Positions 8,026-16,024 of a stretch of DNA of 20,431 nucleotides are shown here, one piece after another. Location of the stretch: assembly GCA_023424865.1 (NCBI GenBank), contig JAFADM010000253.1, forward strand, positions 1 to 20,431, read 5' to 3'. The DNA is from Bacillota bacterium. GTDB taxonomy: Bacteria; Bacillota_A; Clostridia; DSM-8532. Position 1 is the stretch's first letter; every line of letters begins with the position of its first letter. The notes under the pieces were generated by a model. It saw only the letters and a list, made by a program, of their open reading frames with translations, did no database searches and was not told the DNA's origin. The translations under genes were made by a program, and so were the position numbers.

Positions 8026-8055
8026 ATTATAATGATCGACACTTAAGTTTGTCAA
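8026..8055 (-). promoter_or_regulatory. Consensus vegetative promoter of the peptide-transport operon
   Basis: On the minus strand TTGACA (8055-8050) and TATAAT (8031-8026) both match the housekeeping sigma consensus exactly, with an 18-bp spacer. The predicted start is near 8019. It lies upstream of the binding-protein gene, and no better candidate was seen closer to it. Confidence 0.8.
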
Positions 8056-8243
8056 TAAACTTTTATTTTTTTGTCGAATTCACGAAAAATAAATAGAAAT
8101 GAAGCCTTTAAAAGGTTATATAGCAGAGGGTTTTTCATGCTATTTTGTAATATTTTTAAACTTTATGTATGGAGTATGGTATTTTATTATTATATTCTAG
8201 TCCGGAGATGCCAGGAAATGTTATATGAAATACTAAAAGCGTA
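8056..8243. other. AT-rich intergenic stretch between araC-type gene and operon promoter
   Basis: No gene was seen here. The sequence is markedly more AT-rich than its surroundings. One short inverted repeat, ATAGCA (8120-8125) with TGCTAT (8138-8143), is followed on the plus strand by T-rich sequence, but no plus-strand gene precedes it. The region immediately upstream of the 8055 promoter is A/T-tract rich and may act as an UP element (inference). Confidence 0.5.
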
Positions 8244-8279
8244 GGTTGGCTTTTAAAACCGGCTTAAAAGGGCCTAACC
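8244..8279 (-). terminator. Imperfect hairpin overlapping the araC-type stop codon; weak terminator candidate
   Basis: GGTT/AACC, GGC/GCC and TTTTAA/TTAAAA pair around loop AACCGGC, with one bulged T and a two-base bulge. On the minus strand only CTTTTAG follows after a few bases, so the U-tract is poor. The hairpin includes the stop codon of the AraC-type gene (8276-8274). Its centre also contains the CCGG palindrome listed separately, so the symmetry may be there for protein binding rather than termination. Confidence 0.4.
8253..8268. promoter_or_regulatory. Operator-like palindrome, copy 1 (CCGG centre)
   Basis: TTAAAACCGGCTTAAA reads as an imperfect 16-bp palindrome. It shares the core AACCGGCTT and the flanking TT-AA spacing with the copy at 11872-11887. 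CCGG- or CG-centred 16-bp palindromes are typical of LacI-family operators. The binding protein is unknown, and the site overlaps a possible weak terminator. Confidence 0.3.
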
Positions 8280-9161
8280 CATCCCCTTCTTAAATGTCCG
8301 GGGATTGACTCCGAAATGCTTTTTAAAGGCCTTGCTGAAGTAAATCGGGTCAAAGAAGCCTGCCCTTTCGGCTGCCTCCTTAATCCGCATCTCCGGCTCC
8401 TTAAGAAGAAGGGCCGCCTTTTCCAGCCTTAGAATATTCATACGCTCAACAAGGGTTATTCCCGTTTTGGCCTTATAGAGCCGTGCCAGATGGCCATAGC
8501 TTAAATGAAGGGAATCCGCCAGCTTTTCAACGCGGACCTTTCCCTGGGTATCTTCAAGATAGACCTCAATTTTACGCAGAAGGGGATCGGTGCTTACCGA
8601 TTCCCTTTCTTCTTTTCTGCTTCCATGAAGGAAAATAAGCCTTTCCAGCAGGCGGACAAGCTGAAGCTTTAGAGAACGGGGTGTTTCCTCTTCCTGGGCA
8701 GCCTTTAAAAAGCCGTCCAAAAGCACCCCTGTGACGGAGGCATCGGTATTGGCCCCGGGCTTCCAGCTTTGAAGACTTTCCAGCTGCCGGTAAAAGGAAA
8801 GGGTGCCCGCCGGTAACGCTTCTTCCTCCGCACTGGCATTTCTTATGCGCCATCGAATGCACAGGCCCTCGTGAGGGCTGGTTCGGTTGTATTCATGGGC
8901 ATGGGGCATCCCCGGAGGTATAAGAAAAAAGCTGTTCTGGGGAATCGTCCTCATGCCTTGGCCAAAATCCGTAAGAAGCTGACCGGATAAGACATAGTTG
9001 AACTCATACCAGGTATGGGTGTGAACAGGACAGCCCCGGGCATTGCCGACTTGTTCAAAAATAATATCTATCCATTCCACCACCGCATCCTCGACCCGTA
9101 TTTCGGAACACATACCGTTAAAGACAGCCGGCAGATGAAGCTTCCAAAACCCAATATCCAT
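8274..9161 (-). CDS. AraC-family transcriptional regulator with N-terminal cupin domain
   Basis: Regulator of 295 aa. Residues about 40-100 form a cupin-like ligand pocket (PVHTHTWYEFNYVLSG, then IPPGMPHAHEYN). Residues about 195-295 form the two helix-turn-helix DNA-binding domain, with VRVEKLADSLHLSYGHLARLYK as first motif and IKEAAERAGFFDPIYFSKAFKKHFG as the highly conserved second one. This layout is common in activators of plant- or host-glycan use. ATG start with GGGAGG 5 nt upstream. It is divergent from the GH38 mannosidase gene with about 207 bp between the starts, so control of that gene is likely. It also faces the leader of the peptide operon downstream. The inducer is unknown, probably a mannoside or related sugar. 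Confidence 0.93.
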   Translation of the reverse strand: MDIGFWKLHLPAVFNGMCSEIRVEDAVVEWIDIIFEQVGNARGCPVHTHTWYEFNYVLSGQLLTDFGQGMRTIPQNSFFLIPPGMPHAHEYNRTSPHEGLCIRWRIRNASAEEEALPAGTLSFYRQLESLQSWKPGANTDASVTGVLLDGFLKAAQEEETPRSLKLQLVRLLERLIFLHGSRKEERESVSTDPLLRKIEVYLEDTQGKVRVEKLADSLHLSYGHLARLYKAKTGITLVERMNILRLEKAALLLKEPEMRIKEAAERAGFFDPIYFSKAFKKHFGVNPRTFKKGMG

Positions 9162-9186
9162 AAGCCCTCCCTATCCTTCTACTTTC

Positions 9187-9214
9187 AGAATAGCACAGTC
9201 GACGGGCTTTTCAA
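9187..9214 (-). promoter_or_regulatory. Probable promoter of the araC-type gene
   Basis: On the minus strand TTGAAA (9214-9209) and TATTCT (9192-9187) are separated by 16 bp and lie about 25 bp upstream of the AraC-type ATG. The leader would be very short. No comparably good promoter was found for the divergent mannosidase gene, which fits activator dependence. Confidence 0.5.
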
Positions 9215-9368
9215 GACCTGTTTGTTCCTAATAACATCAAATAACACTCATATCATAATAAGACCGTTTTCTATGATAAAACGCCATGTACACATCTGCC
9301 TTTTCCTCTCATAATGAAAGGGTATTAATGGACATATACCGTATCTTTGGAAAAGGAAGGAAGCCCTT

Positions 9369-11867
9369 ATGAAAAGTGAAAGCGGAAACAAAAAGCGTCT
9401 TTATCTTGTTTGCAACGCCCACCTGGACCCGGTATGGCAATGGGAATGGGAGGAAGGGGCGGCAGCAGCTATTTCAACCTTCCGGGCAGCAGCGGATTTC
9501 TGCGAGGAGGAAGACGGTTATGTCTTCAATCACAACGAGGTCATTCTCTACAAATGGGTGGAGGAGTATGAACCGGCTCTCTTTGAGCGCATAAAGGGCC
9601 TGGTGGCCAAGGGTAAATGGCATATTATGGGGGGCTGGTATTTGCAGCCCGACTGCAACATGCCCTCAGGTGAATCCTTTATTCGGCAAATCCTTCTGGG
9701 CCGGGGCTATTTTGTAAAAGCCTTTCAGGTAAGGCCCACCACTGCCGTTAATGTGGACTCCTTCGGTCATAGCCGCGGATTGGTCCAAATTCTTGAAAAA
9801 GCGGGCTATGATTCCTATCTTTTTATGCGTCCCGACCATATGCCGGAGCTTCCTGCCGACGACTTTTTCTGGCAGGGCTACACTGGGAGCAGGGTGATGG
9901 CCCATAAAATCGGCGGGGGCTACAACAGCCTTATGGGAAAAGCCGCTGAAAAAATAAAAGCATGGATGAGCGAAAATAATCAAAAGGAGCTGGGCCTTGT
10001 CCTCTGGGGCGTGGGCAATCACGGTGGCGGCCCCTCCCGCAAGGATCTTGCCGATATAAGAAGCCTTATGGCACAAAGCCCTTCCCATGAAATCGTGCAC
10101 TCCACTGCGGAGTCCTATTTCACCGAGCTTGGAAAAGCTTCCGGCAAAAAGGGCCTGCCGGTATACGAGGGTGATTTGAATCCCCGTTTTGTAGGCTGCT
10201 ACACCTCTCTTGTACGTATAAAGCAGCTTCACAGGAGGCTTGAAAATGAGCTTTATATGACGGAGAAAATGCTGTCGGCAGCCGCCCTCTCCGCCGGGCT
10301 TAACTATCCGTTCCAGGAGCTCAACGAGGCCCTTTGCGATTTAATGACCACCCAGTTTCACGATATTCTCCCCGGCTCCTGCATTCAGGCTGCCGAGGAA
10401 GCCTCCCTTCGCCTTTTGAACCACGGTCTGGAAATTGCCGCCCGCCTGAAGGCTAGAGCCTTTTTTGCCCTTTCCTCCGGTCAGCCTTCTGCCCGGCTCT
10501 CCGAATACCCCATTTTGGTTTATAACCCCCATCCCTATCCGGTGAAAGGCTTTTTTGAATGTGAGTTTATGCTTGCGGATCAAAACTGGGCGGAGGAGTT
10601 CTCCCTGCCGGTGGTGTACCGGGATGATGTCCGCCTTCCCTCCCAGCCGGAAAAGGAAGGGAGCAATCTCAATCTGGACTGGCGAAAGCGCGTGGTATTT
10701 GAAGCAGAGCTGGCGCCTTCATCCATGAACCGCTTTGACTGCCGCATTGAGCTTTTGAAGAGCAAGCCCCTCCCCTCACTCTCGGAGTATAAAGGGACGA
10801 TTATCTTTGAAACAGAGGAATTAAGGGTTATTATAAACACCCTTACCGGACTTATTGACGAATACAGCATAAGGGGCCGCTCCTATCTCAAATGTGGAGC
10901 CTTCGCGCCTCTGGCCTATTATGATAATGAGGACCCCTGGCGTATGGACACTAACACTTTAGGCCCGGCGGCCGGCGCCTTTACTCTTATGAGCCCTGGT
11001 GCAGGCAGCGACTTCTCAGGTGTTAAGGATACCCTCCTCCCCTCCGTTCGAATCATCGAGGACGGAGAGGTGCGAACGGTGGTGGAAGCAGTTTTTTCCT
11101 ATAACCATTCCTTTATCTGCCAGACCTACAAGCTTCCTAAAAGGGGAACGGAAATAGAAGTAAGCCTTCGGGTGTACTGGAATGAAAAGGACAAAATGCT
11201 CAAGCTCTTTATCCCCACCCGGCTTACTGAAAGCCGCTACAGAGGCCAGACGGCTTTTGGCATTAAGGATCTGGCACATGACGGGCAGGAGGTTGTGGCC
11301 CAAAAGTGGACCATGCTGGAATCCATCCACGAGGGGCAGGCCGTTACCCTGGTTAATGACGGCCTTTACGGCTCCAGCTCAGTGGATGGCGCCATTTACA
11401 TGTCCCTGTTAAGGGGGGCCGGCTACTGCGCCCACCCCATAGGCGACAGGCCCATTCTGGTTCAGGACCGGTTCCTGCCCCGTATGGATCAGGGTGAACG
11501 GCTTTATACCTTCCGCCTGAACGCAGGCCCTGGTGAAGAAAGGCTTGAGCGCATCGACAGGGAAGCTCTTGTGACGAATGAGAAACCCTATGCCCTTTCC
11601 TTCTTTCCTTCCGGTGACGGCAAGCTACTTTCCCCCTTTCTCACGCTGTCCGACCAAGTGGTTCAGCTCAGCGCCTTTAAAAAGGCGGAAGAAGGTGACG
11701 ACTATATTCTGAGACTTTATGAGCCTACCGGAAGTCCTAGGAAAACCGTTGTTGAAATTCCCTCGCTGGCACTAAAAAAAGAGGTTACCCTGGCGGGCTT
11801 TGAGTTTAAAACCTACCGGCTGGACACGAAAAAAGCCCTTTTGGCAGAGGTTGAGGGTATAGAGTAA
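9369..11867 (+). CDS. Glycoside hydrolase family 38 alpha-mannosidase
   Basis: Retaining, metal-dependent alpha-mannosidase of 832 aa, the usual length for bacterial GH38. The zinc site is visible: His18 and Asp20 in CNAHLDPVWQWEWEEG, the nucleophile-type Asp130 in VNVDSFGHS, and His331 in TTQFHDILPGS. VGNHGGGPS at 216-223 is another family hallmark. Residues about 1-260 are the catalytic (beta/alpha) barrel part, about 265-370 the helical middle domain (HRRLENELYMTEKM), and about 480-832 the beta-sandwich C-terminal half. No signal peptide, so it acts on imported mannosides or N-glycan fragments in the cytosol. ATG with AAGGAAGG upstream. It is followed by an oxidoreductase gene 167 bp downstream and divergent from an AraC-type regulator. 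Confidence 0.95.
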   Translation: MKSESGNKKRLYLVCNAHLDPVWQWEWEEGAAAAISTFRAAADFCEEEDGYVFNHNEVILYKWVEEYEPALFERIKGLVAKGKWHIMGGWYLQPDCNMPSGESFIRQILLGRGYFVKAFQVRPTTAVNVDSFGHSRGLVQILEKAGYDSYLFMRPDHMPELPADDFFWQGYTGSRVMAHKIGGGYNSLMGKAAEKIKAWMSENNQKELGLVLWGVGNHGGGPSRKDLADIRSLMAQSPSHEIVHSTAESYFTELGKASGKKGLPVYEGDLNPRFVGCYTSLVRIKQLHRRLENELYMTEKMLSAAALSAGLNYPFQELNEALCDLMTTQFHDILPGSCIQAAEEASLRLLNHGLEIAARLKARAFFALSSGQPSARLSEYPILVYNPHPYPVKGFFECEFMLADQNWAEEFSLPVVYRDDVRLPSQPEKEGSNLNLDWRKRVVFEAELAPSSMNRFDCRIELLKSKPLPSLSEYKGTIIFETEELRVIINTLTGLIDEYSIRGRSYLKCGAFAPLAYYDNEDPWRMDTNTLGPAAGAFTLMSPGAGSDFSGVKDTLLPSVRIIEDGEVRTVVEAVFSYNHSFICQTYKLPKRGTEIEVSLRVYWNEKDKMLKLFIPTRLTESRYRGQTAFGIKDLAHDGQEVVAQKWTMLESIHEGQAVTLVNDGLYGSSSVDGAIYMSLLRGAGYCAHPIGDRPILVQDRFLPRMDQGERLYTFRLNAGPGEERLERIDREALVTNEKPYALSFFPSGDGKLLSPFLTLSDQVVQLSAFKKAEEGDDYILRLYEPTGSPRKTVVEIPSLALKKEVTLAGFEFKTYRLDTKKALLAEVEGIE

Positions 11868-11871
11868 AGAG

Positions 11872-11887
11872 TTCAAACCGGCTTGAA
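11872..11887. promoter_or_regulatory. Operator-like palindrome, copy 2 (CCGG centre)
   Basis: TTCAAACCGGCTTGAA is a 16-bp palindrome broken only at the two positions flanking CCGG. It begins 5 bp after the mannosidase stop and overlaps the -35 box of the promoter predicted for the oxidoreductase gene, a classic repressor position. It shares its core with the copy at 8253-8268. The architecture resembles LacI-family operators; no LacI-type gene is in the window. Confidence 0.4.
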
Positions 11888-11912
11888 AAAAATTGTTCTG
11901 AAGCCTTATAAA
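11883..11912 (+). promoter_or_regulatory. Probable promoter of the Gfo/Idh/MocA gene
   Basis: TTGAAA (11883-11888) and TATAAA (11907-11912) with an 18-bp spacer, giving a start near 11919 and a leader of about 115 nt. This would let the oxidoreductase be made separately from the mannosidase, although readthrough is also likely since no terminator was seen between them. Confidence 0.5.
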
Positions 11913-11961
11913 TCCTCGTATTGCCTTGTCTTTTAAATCTAAAACTGCTAACATGTTTTTG

Positions 11962-11994
11962 GTGGGCGCATTAGAAAAATTTTCAAGCACCCAC
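11962..11994 (+). repeat. Inverted repeat in the oxidoreductase leader
   Basis: GTGGGCGC (11962-11969) and GCACCCAC (11987-11994) pair with one mismatch around a 17-nt AT-rich loop. It ends 40 bp before the oxidoreductase start codon. No U-tract follows, so it is not an intrinsic terminator. It could be an mRNA-stabilising hairpin or a protein site; no function is assigned. Confidence 0.35.
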
Positions 11995-12034
11995 GGACTT
12001 ATGACAGTCAATACCGCACATAAGGAGGGTAATC

Positions 12035-13201
12035 ATGGCTCAAAAAGAAGAGGAAATTCTTAACCGGTTCAAAGAAGCGGATGCAGGTGAGACAAAGATA
12101 GACCTGAGCCGCAAGCTAAAAGTAGGCATTATTGGTACAGGCTGGATCGCCGACGCCCATATTGCAAGCTACAAGAACATGCCCGATGTGGAAATCGTGG
12201 CAGGCGCCGATCTTGTTCCCGGCAAGGCCAAAGCTTTTTTTGAAAAACACGGCGTTGAAAACGTTCGTACCTATGAAAGCCACACTGCACTTTTAGAAGC
12301 AGAAACTCTGGATGCCGTAAGCGTGTGCACCTACAACGCCACCCATGCGGAGTGTACCATCGCCGCACTTGAAAAGGGCGTTAACGTGCTTCTGGAAAAG
12401 CCCATGTGCGTCACCCTGGAAGAAGCCGCAGAAATCTGCCGCGCTGAAAAGAAAAGCGGCAAGGTTCTTTCCATCGGCTTTCAGCCTCGTTTTGACGAGA
12501 ACATGAAAATGATTAAGAAAATTGTGGACTCCGGCGAGCTGGGCCAAATTTATTACATCCAGACCGGCGGCGGCAGAAGACGGGGCATCCCTACTCCCTT
12601 CGGCACCTCCTTCATTGAGAAGGATACGGCAGGCATTGGCGCTCTGGGCGACATCGGCTGCTACTCTCTGGACATGGTGCTCAATGCCATCGGCTATCCC
12701 AAGCCCTTAACCGTAAGCGGCTACAAGAGCGCCTTCTTCGGCACCCGCCCCAGCTACTACCCCACCCATCCGGAATACGGCGCCAAGTTTGGTGTTGATG
12801 ATTTCGCAGCAGCCTTTGTACGTCTTGAGGGCGGTATTATTCTGGACTTCCGCATCGCCTGGGCGATGAACCTGGACACTCCCGGTGATACCATCATTCT
12901 CGGAACCAAGGCCGGTCTTCGCATTCCCTCCACCGAGTGCTGGAATGGCAGCGTAGGCGGAGCTATGAAGATTTACCATGAGGTGGCAGGAGCTCAGGTG
13001 GAAACCGTTATTCCCATTATTGACAACAAAGGCCCCGGTCTCTTCGATAAGAAGATCCGCACCTTCCTGGATGCCATTAAGAATAATACACCGGCACCTG
13101 TTCCCTCCAGCCAGATTCTTTACAACCAGGCCATCATTGACGGTATTGCCAAATCCTCGAATCTTGGCAGGGAAATTGAAATTGTTATTCCTGAAATTTA
13201 A
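12035..13201 (+). CDS. Gfo/Idh/MocA-family NAD(P)-dependent sugar oxidoreductase
   Basis: Protein of 388 aa. Residues 28-150 form the dinucleotide-binding Rossmann domain: KVGIIGTGWIADAHIASY has the Gly34-x-Gly36 nucleotide loop, and EKPMCVTLEEA at 121-131 holds the conserved Glu-Lys-Pro with its catalytic-region lysine. The C-terminal alpha/beta domain binds the sugar. The usual DxGxHxxD motif reads DIGCYSLD, with Tyr where many members have the catalytic His, as in the glucose-fructose oxidoreductase / dihydrodiol dehydrogenase branch. A 27-residue charged N-terminal tail precedes the domain. ATG with AGGAGG upstream. It lies after the GH38 mannosidase and before a strong terminator, so oxidation or epimerisation of a released sugar is the natural guess; the substrate is not identified. 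Confidence 0.93.
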   Translation: MAQKEEEILNRFKEADAGETKIDLSRKLKVGIIGTGWIADAHIASYKNMPDVEIVAGADLVPGKAKAFFEKHGVENVRTYESHTALLEAETLDAVSVCTYNATHAECTIAALEKGVNVLLEKPMCVTLEEAAEICRAEKKSGKVLSIGFQPRFDENMKMIKKIVDSGELGQIYYIQTGGGRRRGIPTPFGTSFIEKDTAGIGALGDIGCYSLDMVLNAIGYPKPLTVSGYKSAFFGTRPSYYPTHPEYGAKFGVDDFAAAFVRLEGGIILDFRIAWAMNLDTPGDTIILGTKAGLRIPSTECWNGSVGGAMKIYHEVAGAQVETVIPIIDNKGPGLFDKKIRTFLDAIKNNTPAPVPSSQILYNQAIIDGIAKSSNLGREIEIVIPEI

Positions 13202-13227
13202 TGCTTTAAACGCCTATATAAGTAAAA

Positions 13228-13258
13228 AAGGGGATTGCCGGTGCAATCCTCTTTTTTT
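13228..13258 (+). terminator. Intrinsic terminator after the oxidoreductase gene
   Basis: GGGGATTGC (13230-13238) pairs with GCAATCCTC (13243-13251) around loop CGGT, giving 9 pairs with one G-U, extended by A-T pairs, and is followed by a run of seven T. It ends the plus-strand mannosidase-oxidoreductase unit. Confidence 0.9.
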
Positions 13259-13260
13259 GT

Positions 13261-13286
13261 AGCCATTTGCGTAAGCAAATCTGGCT
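13261..13286. repeat. Stable hairpin between two convergent terminators
   Basis: AGCC/GGCT and ATTTGC/GCAAAT pair around loop GTAA, with a two-base bulge (CT). On the plus strand the loop is a GNRA-type tetraloop. No T-run follows on either strand. It may be a dispersed intergenic repeat unit or an accessory to the flanking terminators. Confidence 0.5.
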
Positions 13287-13313
13287 AAAAGGGAGGGGGT
13301 TTGATCCCCTCCC
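13287..13313 (-). terminator. Intrinsic terminator of the FtsX-type ABC operon
   Basis: GGGAGGGG (13291-13298) pairs with CCCCTCCC (13306-13313) around a 7-nt loop. Read on the minus strand it is followed by TTTTAG. It lies 42 bp downstream of the permease stop codon and faces the plus-strand terminator, so the two transcription units converge here. Confidence 0.75.
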
Positions 13314-13354
13314 CAGCTTTGATTATGAAAACGATAAGATTATCCTATGGAGGG

Positions 13355-16012
13355 TTATTCCGCTTCTCTCAGCCGCTCGACAACGGAGCGCTTCGACACG
13401 GCATGGTACATTGAAAGCGGCAGCACAATGCCTAAAGCCGCGAAAATAAGGCCGGGCAGGAGAATGGGCAGCAGGGTGAACCTGTAGGTAAAAAACCAGA
13501 CTACGCTTTCCAGCACCCTGGATAAAACCGGGGCAAAAGCAAGGCATAGAATAAGTGATGCGCCCACCGCGCCAAAAGCATAGCCAAGGCCCTCATAAAT
13601 GAGCATGGTCTTAAGCTGCCTTCCCGTCATTCCCACCGCCTGAAGCATGGCAAACTCACGGCGCCGGGTCAGAATACCCGTCAATACCGCGTTAAGGAAA
13701 TTAAGCACGCCCACAAGCCCTACAATAAAGCTCAGTACACCTCCCAACAGCAGAAACATATCGCGGAAGGCATAAAATTCCGTCGCGTAGATGGCTTTAC
13801 TCTCATAATCCAGCTGAGTCATCCTATGCTCCGTCAGCTCGGAGAGAAAGGCTTCCATGGAATCCATGCTGTTTTCATCCATATCACATGCGTAATACAA
13901 GACGGAATTCGTACCGGTGTCCCTCATAAAGGTCTGGTCGTTCATCACAAACTGGTCATTGCCATAATAACGGTAGCTGAGGAAATGAGGTACGGCAACC
14001 AGCGCCGCCACTTCATACTCCCGGTCCTCATAGCTTTTGGCCCGGTAGCGATAGGGCTGATCACCGGGTAAATTTAAAGGATCCAGAATTTTACCTGTGT
14101 CGGGGTCATAAAACTCATACTCCTCCACATAGCGCAGAGTGACCTTATCCCCAAGCTTTGCCCAGTGTGAGTCTTCCAGGGGGGTGCCATAATCATCCTC
14201 ATTGTACACGGCCGCAATATACCTTCCTCCCGGCTCCTGGAGCCTGGCAAGGTCTCCCTGGAGCACGTCAAGCCTGTTGAGGATAAAGGGCTCCATGCCA
14301 TAAAGCTGAACGGATTCGGCCAAAAGGCCCTCTTTGTTTTTTTCAGCAAAGTTGATACCGTGATCAACCGTTTCAATGTCATTCCACTTACCATATTTAA
14401 CCCGGTAATAGTCTTCTGTAATAAACTCCTCTACTTGGGCGGTCCTGCCGTAAACACGTCCGCCACCTTCGATACCGGGCCGTGCCTCCATTTGAGAGAG
14501 GGCGGACTCCGGCAAGGCGTTGGCTTCGCTCCAAAAAGCTCCGGTCTGAAAATACACCACGTCGGAGACAATGAAATCCGAAGCCATTCTGGACAGGTAT
14601 TTATCCATATCAAAGCTGTTTGTAAAGGTAACCGTTATATTAAGCAGCAATATGGACATGGAAAGAGAAATAACGGTTATGACGGTCTTGCTTTTGCTGC
14701 GCCCCAGATTGGCATAGGCCATTTTAAAAAGGGACGCGCCGGATTGCACCCTGCGCACCGTCTTTCTGTCTGCCTTCCCCTCGGTATAGCGGACGGCTTC
14801 AGCAGGGGACACTCCGGCAGCCAGGCGTCCCGGCCTGCGGCAGGAGATGATAACCGTCATTAGGGCAAAGAGAGTAGAGCCTATAAAAATCAGCGGACTT
14901 GACGATAGGGCATCCAATTTGATTCCGTTCAGCCGTGAAAGAATAACCGGCGTGAGCTTAATACCAACACCATAGCCCGCCAGCAGTCCAAGAGGGATGC
15001 CCCTGCCGGATAAAGCCAGCGCCTGCCAGCGTATCAGGCGTTTAACCTGCCTTCCGGTGGTGCCAATGGTTTTCAAAAGGCCGTAAAAGCGAATATCGTT
15101 TGTAACTGATATCTGGAATACATTGTAGATAATCAGATAACCAGTGAGCATAATGACGAAAAGCAGCGCCGCAACAGCGAGAACCGTAACCGGGTCGATG
15201 CTGTCTGAAAACCGGGCGCCGGTGTAGCCCCAGTTAACGCCAATAGAAACATAGCTTTCCGGGGTGGAGCGGTCTCTGTTTTGGTATCCATTATTTTCTA
15301 ATATTTTCATTAGATCTTGTCCGATGTTTAAGGAGCTGCCCAGCATAACGCTCATATCCCATGAACCGGTCATGCCGTCTCTGCCAATGCCCTGCCCTAT
15401 GCCCACCTGGTCGTAGACAGCCTGAACCCGGCTCTGGGGGAGAAGCACATGGCTGGCTGCCATAGCCCCGTCATATTCCCACCAGCCGCTTAGGGTAAAG
15501 GTTTCCGTAATCTCCATACCATCCGAGTCTAAGGTTAGAGTAAAGGTATTGCCCAAAACAGGCTCGACGCCCAGCAGCCCCAAAACCCGGGTATCCGTCG
15601 CAGCTTCATTGGTACCTTCCGCAGGCAGACGCCCCTCAATAGGATCGCAAAACATCCAGTGGGCGTTATTGGCGTCACTGTACCCAATTTCCACATGAGC
15701 CTTTTGAAACGGAGCGCCTGATGCCATGCCTGCAAAACGCCTAAGCCCGTAATGCTTGATGAGGGGATCGGCTTTTATCGTGTCAAACTGGCTCCTGGTT
15801 AAATATTTAAAGCCTCCATGGCTCCATCCTCCCACCTGCCGGAAGTTGGCCTGCTGAATGGAATGGTTTATGGAAAGCCCTATCGTAAACAAGGTTGTAA
15901 AAAGAAGCGTTGTCAGTGCAATGGCTAATAGGGCTATTGTATTTCTCGCTCTGGCCGCCTTCATGCTTTTCATGCTCAGGTGGCGTATGTATTTTCTGTT
16001 GGCTACGTTCAT
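13355..16012 (-). CDS. FtsX-type ABC transporter permease (export/resistance class), 885 aa
   Basis: Membrane subunit working with the ATPase encoded 12 bp upstream. It has two FtsX-type halves. Half one: membrane segment at about 25-46, external domain about 50-270, then membrane segments near 275-298, 333-352 and 372-390, with the coupling stretch LLKTIGTTGRQVKRLI at 312-327. Half two: membrane segment about 442-464, a second large external domain about 465-745, then segments near 750-781, 803-830 and 845-867, with the matching coupling stretch MLQAVGMTGRQLKTML. The C-terminus SVVERLREAE is typical. Eight segments with two large external domains argue for a MacB/LolC-like mechanotransmitter rather than a small-loop BceB. 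ATG with AAGGAGG 8 nt upstream. Cargo unknown; antimicrobial-peptide or lipoprotein handling are candidates from the adjacent two-component system and lipoproteins. Confidence 0.9.
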   Translation of the reverse strand: MNVANRKYIRHLSMKSMKAARARNTIALLAIALTTLLFTTLFTIGLSINHSIQQANFRQVGGWSHGGFKYLTRSQFDTIKADPLIKHYGLRRFAGMASGAPFQKAHVEIGYSDANNAHWMFCDPIEGRLPAEGTNEAATDTRVLGLLGVEPVLGNTFTLTLDSDGMEITETFTLSGWWEYDGAMAASHVLLPQSRVQAVYDQVGIGQGIGRDGMTGSWDMSVMLGSSLNIGQDLMKILENNGYQNRDRSTPESYVSIGVNWGYTGARFSDSIDPVTVLAVAALLFVIMLTGYLIIYNVFQISVTNDIRFYGLLKTIGTTGRQVKRLIRWQALALSGRGIPLGLLAGYGVGIKLTPVILSRLNGIKLDALSSSPLIFIGSTLFALMTVIISCRRPGRLAAGVSPAEAVRYTEGKADRKTVRRVQSGASLFKMAYANLGRSKSKTVITVISLSMSILLLNITVTFTNSFDMDKYLSRMASDFIVSDVVYFQTGAFWSEANALPESALSQMEARPGIEGGGRVYGRTAQVEEFITEDYYRVKYGKWNDIETVDHGINFAEKNKEGLLAESVQLYGMEPFILNRLDVLQGDLARLQEPGGRYIAAVYNEDDYGTPLEDSHWAKLGDKVTLRYVEEYEFYDPDTGKILDPLNLPGDQPYRYRAKSYEDREYEVAALVAVPHFLSYRYYGNDQFVMNDQTFMRDTGTNSVLYYACDMDENSMDSMEAFLSELTEHRMTQLDYESKAIYATEFYAFRDMFLLLGGVLSFIVGLVGVLNFLNAVLTGILTRRREFAMLQAVGMTGRQLKTMLIYEGLGYAFGAVGASLILCLAFAPVLSRVLESVVWFFTYRFTLLPILLPGLIFAALGIVLPLSMYHAVSKRSVVERLREAE

Positions 16013-16024
16013 ACCCTCACCTCC

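Noticed and set aside
8120..8143. Plus-strand terminator ATAGCA/TGCTAT followed by T-rich sequence
   Set aside because: Six-bp stem with a 12-nt loop in an AT-rich area and no plus-strand gene upstream; expected by chance.
9162..9368. Promoter for the mannosidase gene
   Set aside because: TATGAT, CATAAT and TATTAA can be found, but none has an acceptable -35 partner; probably activator-dependent, so no site is listed. No cre-like catabolite site was found either.
9666..10232. 188-codon minus-strand open frame
   Set aside because: Antisense to the GH38 catalytic domain; explained by codon bias of the real gene.
14360..14863. 167-codon plus-strand open frame
   Set aside because: Antisense to the FtsX-type permease; low-complexity translation without family features.
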